A stretch of 64,000 nucleotides of DNA, from contig CAVGIU010000001.1 of NCBI GenBank assembly GCA_963629425.1, positions 1-64,000 of the forward strand, given 5' to 3'. The notes under the pieces were generated by a model. It did not search any database. It had not been told where the DNA came from and saw nothing but the letters and a program-made list of their open reading frames with translations. Both the position numbers and the translations under genes were made by a program. The DNA comes from F23-B02 sp963629425. GTDB lineage: Bacteria; Bacillota; Clostridia; Oscillospirales; Oscillospiraceae. Shown here one piece after another: positions 59,082 to 64,000 of this stretch. Positions within the stretch are counted from its first letter, which is position 1. The number at the start of each line of letters is the position of its first letter.

Positions 59082-60020
59082 ATGGCAAGTAAATATTCTG
59101 TCCTGCTGCGCACCGTAGCCGAGGAGCACGGCCTTGAGCCGCTGCACACCTCGGTCGACTACGCAACGCGCCTGTTAACGGTCGCGGACGTGAACCGTCC
59201 GGCGCTTCAGCTTGCCGGATTTTATAACTACTTCGATCCGAAAAGACTTCAGATACTCGGCCGAGTCGAGAGCACATATCTCGAGCTCAAGACAGCTGCC
59301 GAGCGCCGCAGCTGCTTTGAGGAGCTCATGCGCTATGATATATCGGCGCTGGTGATCTGCCACGGCGCGTCCGCCTTCCCCGAATGTCTCGAGATGGCCG
59401 AAAAATACGACCGCAACGTGTTCGTGACGCCCGAGGACACCTCCGATTTCATGGCCGACGTCATAAGCTCGCTGCACACACATCTCGCTCCGCGAACGAC
59501 GATGCACGGTGTGCTCGTCGAGGTACACGGCGAGGGTGTACTGCTCACGGGCGACTCCGGCATCGGCAAGAGCGAAACGGCACTCGAGCTCATAAAGCGC
59601 GGGCATAAGCTCATCGCCGACGACGCTGTCGATATCCGCCGCATAGGCCGCCACAGGCTTGTCGGAACCGCGCCGGAGCTTATTCGCTATTACATGGAGC
59701 TGCGCGGCATCGGCGTTGTCGATGTGCGACATCTGTACGGTGTGGGTGCAGTCAAGCCCGAGGGAGATATCGACCTCGTGGTGAATCTTGAGGCCTGGGA
59801 CGATCAGAAGGCCTACGACCGCCTGGGTCTCATAAGCGAGACGCAGGATATCCTCGGCGTGACGGTGCCGAGCGTGACGATCCCGGTGCGTCCGGGCAGA
59901 AACCTGGCCGTCATACTGGAGCTCGCCTCGATGAACAACCGTCAGAAGAAAATGGGCTATAACGCCGCCGAGACGCTTGCGTCGAACGTAGATTACGCCG
60001 TAGACAACGGCATAGTATAA
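59082..60020 (+). CDS. hprK: HPr kinase/phosphorylase
   Basis: 312 residues. Walker A GDSGIGKSE near 155-163 and the signature LRGIGVVDVRHLYG. Phosphorylates Ser46 of HPr in response to fructose-bisphosphate, the sensor of carbon catabolite repression in Firmicutes. The ATG at 59082 follows AAGGAG; a longer frame to 59019 runs through AT-rich upstream DNA. Confidence 0.96.
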   Translation: MASKYSVLLRTVAEEHGLEPLHTSVDYATRLLTVADVNRPALQLAGFYNYFDPKRLQILGRVESTYLELKTAAERRSCFEELMRYDISALVICHGASAFPECLEMAEKYDRNVFVTPEDTSDFMADVISSLHTHLAPRTTMHGVLVEVHGEGVLLTGDSGIGKSETALELIKRGHKLIADDAVDIRRIGRHRLVGTAPELIRYYMELRGIGVVDVRHLYGVGAVKPEGDIDLVVNLEAWDDQKAYDRLGLISETQDILGVTVPSVTIPVRPGRNLAVILELASMNNRQKKMGYNAAETLASNVDYAVDNGIV

Positions 60021-60029
60021 GGAGAAGCC

Positions 60030-61070
60030 ATGGAAGGTCTTGAAAAAGCTTTAGAACAGATAAAGGAGAACATGCCGAAGCTCGATTTGAGAGAGAACGA
60101 GTCCATGCGCGAGCACTGCTCGTTCAAGGTCGGAGGCTCGGTGCGCGCTTTTGCTGTGCCGCGCGATCTCTTTGAGATGTCAAAGGTCATGTTCTATCTG
60201 CATATGAACGGCGTTTCGCCGCTGACTCTCGGCAAGTGCACCAACGTCATCATCCCCGAGGAGGGGCTTGATATCTGCGTCATCAGCACCGAGAACCTGC
60301 GCAAGCTGCGCCCGGGCGAAACGGAGAACACCGTATACGCCGAGGCCGGCGTATCACTGGCAAAGCTCGCGCAGTTTGCGCGCGATAACGGGCTTTCGGG
60401 CCTGGAGTTTGCAAGCGGCATCCCCGGCTCCGTGGGCGGCGGCGTTCTGATGAATGCGGGCGCTTACGGCGGCGAGATGAAGGACGTTATCGAGTCCGTC
60501 GTCGTGTATTACATTCCGACGCAGACGCTGACCGAGGTGAAGGCCGAAGACTGCGGATTTGAGTATCGCCGCAGCGGCTTTGAAAAAGTCAACTGCGCTA
60601 TCATGGGTGCCGTGTTCAAATTAACGCCCGACGAGCCCGAGGCCATCGGCGCGAGAATGAAGGAAATGAACGAAAAGCGCACCGCGAGCCAGCCGCTCGA
60701 CATGCCCTCGGCCGGAAGCGCGTTCAAGCGCCCCGTCGGCGGCTACGCCGCGGCGCTTATCGACCGGTGCGGTCTCAAGGGCTACACCGTGGGCGGTGCA
60801 CAGATAAGCACGAAACACGCGGGCTTTGCGGTGAACACCGGCAGCGCGACATATGACGACGTCGTTGAGCTTCTCGACCACGTCCGCCGCGAGGTCTACG
60901 ACAAGACGCAGATCACCCTTGAGCCGGAGATACGCATTTATCCCAAGGGCATGCTGCTGGTCGACAACTGGCGCGAGAAAAAGCAGTCGATAATCGACGA
61001 GATGCTCGAGCAGACGAAGCAGAAGGCGGCGGAGACCTCCGCCGAGCAGACGGACGTCGACCCGAGCTGA
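60030..61070 (+). CDS. murB: UDP-N-acetylmuramate dehydrogenase
   Basis: 346 residues. FAD-binding domain with FKVGGSVRAFAVP, LGKCTNVII and the FASGIPGSVGGGVLMNAGAYG loop; catalytic Ser in PSAGSAFKRP (the short type II MurB lacks an insertion). Reduces UDP-GlcNAc-enolpyruvate for peptidoglycan. A 30-residue polar tail (KKQSIIDEMLEQTKQKAAET) is extra. AAGGAGAAGCC lies just before the ATG. Confidence 0.95.
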   Translation: MEGLEKALEQIKENMPKLDLRENESMREHCSFKVGGSVRAFAVPRDLFEMSKVMFYLHMNGVSPLTLGKCTNVIIPEEGLDICVISTENLRKLRPGETENTVYAEAGVSLAKLAQFARDNGLSGLEFASGIPGSVGGGVLMNAGAYGGEMKDVIESVVVYYIPTQTLTEVKAEDCGFEYRRSGFEKVNCAIMGAVFKLTPDEPEAIGARMKEMNEKRTASQPLDMPSAGSAFKRPVGGYAAALIDRCGLKGYTVGGAQISTKHAGFAVNTGSATYDDVVELLDHVRREVYDKTQITLEPEIRIYPKGMLLVDNWREKKQSIIDEMLEQTKQKAAETSAEQTDVDPS

Positions 61071-61082
61071 CGGAGAGAACAT

Positions 61083-61943
61083 ATGGAGTTTCTTATCATA
61101 ACCGGTCTGTCCGGCGGCGGCAAAAGCCAGGCCGCGGACATCATAGAGGACCTTGACTATTACTGCGTGGATAACATGCCCGTTGCGCTTATCCCGAAGT
61201 TTGCCGAACTGTGCGCGGCGACAAAGGGGCGCTATGAAAAGGTCGCACTCGTGACCGATATCCGCGAAAAAAACGGGATAAAGGACATTTTCAGCACGCT
61301 TGAAACCCTGCGCGAGATGGACTTCGGCTATAAAATTCTGTTCATGGAGGCAAAGCCCTCGGTCATCGTAAAGCGCTATAAGGAGTCGCGCCGCCCGCAC
61401 CCGCTGGCGGCGAAAAGCGGCGGCTCGATAGAGGACGCGATACTCAAGGAAACAGAGCAGCTGCGCCCGATACGCGATATCGCCGATTATATCATCGACA
61501 CCTCGCATCTGACCCTCGGTCAGCTGCATAATGAGCTGTATACCTATTTTTCCGACTCCGCGACGGGACGCGCCATCATGGTAAACGTCGTGTCCTTCGG
61601 CTTCAAATACGGCATGCCGCTCGATGCCGACCTCGTGTTCGACGTGAGATTTCTGCCGAATCCCTTTTACGTTGAGGAGCTAAAGCTTTTAAGCGGCCTT
61701 GACGCGCCGGTCAGGGACTATGTTTTCAGCTTCGAGCAGTCGAACATTTTCATGGACAAGCTCACCGACATGATAGAGTACCTGCTGCCGCTGTACATCG
61801 AGGAGGGCAAATACAGTCTGACCATCGCCATCGGCTGCACGGGCGGGCGGCACCGCAGTGTGGCCGTTGCCTCTGCGCTTGCCGGGCATTTGAAGTGCTT
61901 CGGCGTACCGGTCGTGAGCATTAACCGCGACATGAATAAGTAA
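61083..61943 (+). CDS. rapZ: RapZ family nucleotide-binding protein (RNase adapter)
   Basis: 286 residues. Walker A GLSGGGKS near 8-15, DNMPVALIP, and the C-terminal IGCTGGRHRSV motif of the RapZ/YvcJ family. In Firmicutes it affects competence and cell-wall control; the UDP-GlcNAc sensing role is known mainly from E. coli. Followed immediately by whiA. Confidence 0.94.
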   Translation: MEFLIITGLSGGGKSQAADIIEDLDYYCVDNMPVALIPKFAELCAATKGRYEKVALVTDIREKNGIKDIFSTLETLREMDFGYKILFMEAKPSVIVKRYKESRRPHPLAAKSGGSIEDAILKETEQLRPIRDIADYIIDTSHLTLGQLHNELYTYFSDSATGRAIMVNVVSFGFKYGMPLDADLVFDVRFLPNPFYVEELKLLSGLDAPVRDYVFSFEQSNIFMDKLTDMIEYLLPLYIEEGKYSLTIAIGCTGGRHRSVAVASALAGHLKCFGVPVVSINRDMNK

Positions 61944-62846
61944 ATGGAAAAAACCTTCGCTCAAAAAGTTAAAACAGAGCTTTGTCAGCCTCGGGTCGAG
62001 CGCAAATGCTGCGCCGTCGCCGAGGCCTACGGCGTTTTGCTGTACGCGCACAGTTTCTCGGCAAAGGAGATACGCATAACGACGGCAAGCGATGAGTTTG
62101 CCGCGAGGCTTCCGCACCTCATGCGCCGTGCCTTCGGCATTGATTTTGATGAGCCCGAGAGCGCGCGCGGCGTGAAGCATTGCTTCCGCGTGGAAGACCC
62201 CGCAAAGCTGCGGGCGGTGTTTGACGTTGTAGGAAACGACATGAAAAGCCCCTCGCTGCACATAAACTTCGGCGTTATCGAGGAGCCCTGCTGCAAGGCC
62301 TCGTTCATTCGCGGGGCGTTTCTCGCGGGCGGCTCCGTTACCGACCCCGCGAAGCGCTATCATCTCGAGCTTGCCACGACGCATCACAGCGTAAGCCGCG
62401 AAACCTACTCGGTGCTGCTCGAAATGGGTTTTTCGCCCAAGGAGGCGCAGCGCAAGGGCGACTATCTTCTGTACTTCAAAAAAAGCGAGCATATCGAGGA
62501 TCTGCTCACGACCATCGGCGCGCCGGTCGCGGCGATGGACATTATGTCCGCCAAGGTTGAAAAGGACATGAAAAACAGCATAAACCGCAAGGTGAACTGC
62601 GATTCTGCCAATGCCGATAAGGTCGTTGAGGCCGCGGCAAAGCAAATGGAGGCCATAAAGCGCATAGATAAGCTCTACGGGCTCGATTCGCTGCCGGATA
62701 AGCTCCAGCAGGCCGCTCTCCTGCGCTACGCAAACCCCGAGGCGAGCCTTGCGGATCTTTCGACGCTATCGTATCCGCCGGTATCAAAAAGCTGCCTGAG
62801 CCACAGGCTCAAAAAGCTTTTGACATACTCGCCGGAGGAGGAATAA
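61944..62846 (+). CDS. whiA: DNA-binding protein WhiA
   Basis: 300 residues. N-terminal LAGLIDADG-like domain (FIRGAFLAGGSVTDPAKRYHLE) and C-terminal helix-turn-helix (ASLADLSTLSYPPVSKSCLSH). Its ATG adjoins the rapZ stop with no clear SD, implying coupling. The usual yvcK gene between rapZ and whiA is absent. Confidence 0.95.
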   Translation: MEKTFAQKVKTELCQPRVERKCCAVAEAYGVLLYAHSFSAKEIRITTASDEFAARLPHLMRRAFGIDFDEPESARGVKHCFRVEDPAKLRAVFDVVGNDMKSPSLHINFGVIEEPCCKASFIRGAFLAGGSVTDPAKRYHLELATTHHSVSRETYSVLLEMGFSPKEAQRKGDYLLYFKKSEHIEDLLTTIGAPVAAMDIMSAKVEKDMKNSINRKVNCDSANADKVVEAAAKQMEAIKRIDKLYGLDSLPDKLQQAALLRYANPEASLADLSTLSYPPVSKSCLSHRLKKLLTYSPEEE

Positions 62847-62850
62847 CAAC

Positions 62851-64000
62851 ATGAGCTTTGTTCACCTGCATGTTCATACGGAATATTCGCTGCTCGACGG
62901 TGACTGCCGCATCGAGCCTCTCATAGAGCGCGCAAAGCAGCTCGGCCAAACCGCGCTTGCCATCACCGACCACGGCGTCATGTACGGCGCCGTCGCCTTT
63001 TATAAGGCCTGCTGCGCGGCGGGGATAAAGCCCATCATCGGCTGCGAGGTCTATGTCGCGCCGCGAACGCGCTTTGACCGCGAGCACGGCATTGATTCGG
63101 AGTATACGCACCTTATCCTCCTGTGCAAAAACGAAGAGGGCTATAAAAATCTCTGCTACCTCGTGTCCATGGCATTCACCGAAGGCTTTTACGGCAAGCC
63201 GCGCATCGACTGGGCGCTGCTGCACGAGCACTCGAAGGGGCTTATCTGCCTTTCCGGCTGCGTCGCGGGCGCTATCCCGCGCATGATAAACGCCGGAAAC
63301 TACGAGGGCGCGAAGAAAAAAGCGATCGAGCTACGCGAGCTGTTCGGTAAGGACGGCTTTTATCTTGAAATTCAGGATCACGGACTGGATGCCGAAAAAC
63401 GCGCGGCGGAGGGACTGCTCAAGATTCACCGCGAGACGGGTATACCGCTGGCGGTGACGAACGACGCGCATTATGTCGAAAAATCGGACGCTTACTATCA
63501 GGACGTGCTCATGTGCGTGCAGATGCAGAAGACCATCTCCGATCCCTCGCGCATGAAGTTTGAGACAAACGAGTTCTACCTCAAGGACGAGGCCGAGATG
63601 CGCTCCCTGTTCCCCGAATACCCCGAAGCTGCCGACAACACGGTGAAGATCGCCGAAATGTGCAGCTACGATTTCGAGTTCGGCAAATACAAGCTGCCGC
63701 GCTTTAAGCTCCCCGAGGGCGAGAGCGACAGCTTTGAATATCTGCAAAAGCTCTGCAATGAAGGGCTACGCCGCCGCTATCCCAACGACGACGGAAGCGT
63801 CAGAAAGCAGCTCGACTATGAGCTTCAGATGATAAAAAAGATGGGCTTTGTCGACTATTTCCTCATCGTCTCGGACTTCATCGCCTACGCCAAGGGACAG
63901 AAGATCCCCGTCGGCCCGGGACGCGGCTCGGCGGCGGGAAGCGTCGTTTCGTATACGCTCAACATCACCGACGTCGACCCCATCAAATACAGCCTTTATT
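62851..64000 (+). CDS. dnaE: DNA polymerase III subunit alpha, partial
   Basis: 383 residues to the window end. N-terminal PHP domain: HLHVHTEYSLLDGDC and ITDHGVMYGAV; then TNDAHYV, and the start of the polymerase palm with VGPGRGSAAGS. This is DnaE-type (PHP first), not PolC. GGAGGAGGAA lies before the ATG. Confidence 0.97.
   Translation, partial: MSFVHLHVHTEYSLLDGDCRIEPLIERAKQLGQTALAITDHGVMYGAVAFYKACCAAGIKPIIGCEVYVAPRTRFDREHGIDSEYTHLILLCKNEEGYKNLCYLVSMAFTEGFYGKPRIDWALLHEHSKGLICLSGCVAGAIPRMINAGNYEGAKKKAIELRELFGKDGFYLEIQDHGLDAEKRAAEGLLKIHRETGIPLAVTNDAHYVEKSDAYYQDVLMCVQMQKTISDPSRMKFETNEFYLKDEAEMRSLFPEYPEAADNTVKIAEMCSYDFEFGKYKLPRFKLPEGESDSFEYLQKLCNEGLRRRYPNDDGSVRKQLDYELQMIKKMGFVDYFLIVSDFIAYAKGQKIPVGPGRGSAAGSVVSYTLNITDVDPIKYSLY

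Overview
The window reads as a chromosomal piece of a GC-rich Clostridia genome, most likely a gut Oscillospirales-type Firmicute recovered as a draft or metagenome assembly. Grounds for this are strong AGGAG ribosome sites, the hprK-murB-rapZ-whiA-dnaE block, AddAB instead of RecBCD, FeoAAB with a Cys-rich partner, YhgE/Pip proteins, DUF3793/DUF6110/DUF4358 proteins and rpmB/rpmE of the Cys-containing type. There are two N runs (12484-12493 and 14271-14356). No rRNA, tRNA or CRISPR array was seen.

Layout. 1-2.0 kb: tail end of a prophage or prophage remnant, an SseB-family gene and an IS3-type remnant. 2.0-10.3 kb: ACT/PFL pair, birA, a HAD phosphatase, plsY, a CmpB-like membrane protein and a ClC transporter, separated by long interspersed repeats. 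11.2-14.2 kb: hypA and a large iron-sulphur flavoprotein on the minus strand. 14.7-18.3 kb: a structured leader, a YkvI-type transporter and two ketopantoate-reductase-like paralogues. 18.4-24.6 kb: assorted enzymes and lipid genes (FTCD_C-like protein, NTPase, SGNH lipoprotein, YhhN, lipid kinase, PAP2, acyl-ACP thioesterase). 24.8-37.1 kb: a metal-homeostasis island (flavodoxin, DUF3793, P-type ATPase with DUF6110, AraC regulator, HMA protein, ABC exporter with a DtxR-like regulator, FeoB system and DtxR regulator with three palindromic operators). 38.6-40.2 kb: trmN6-like gene and rsmI. 40.4-43.5 kb: a methionine ABC transporter operon preceded by a Met/Cys-rich leader peptide and attenuator. 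43.7-49.0 kb: two YhgE/Pip proteins with a small membrane protein and a degenerate PHP-like protein. 49.1-51.3 kb: MATE pump and MerR regulator. 51.3-58.9 kb: rpmE, addA, addB, rpmB. 59.1-64 kb: hprK, murB, rapZ, whiA and the start of dnaE.

Most notable signals: (1) a 37-residue leader peptide with nine Met or Cys codons in a row of thirteen, followed by mutually exclusive antiterminator and terminator pairings, ahead of metQNI; (2) a MetQ whose two halves are in circularly permuted order; (3) a repeat family that ends exactly at start codons and supplies a conserved Shine-Dalgarno / small hairpin / AUG module to five unrelated genes; (4) a 210-bp element present twice with compensatory base changes, each time sandwiched between two copies of a locus-specific terminator hairpin; (5) a 290-nt three-way-junction RNA candidate whose closing helix buries the ribosome site of a lipid kinase and which has an alternative pairing partner. 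All functional statements rest on reading the sequence and on family knowledge; no database search was possible.
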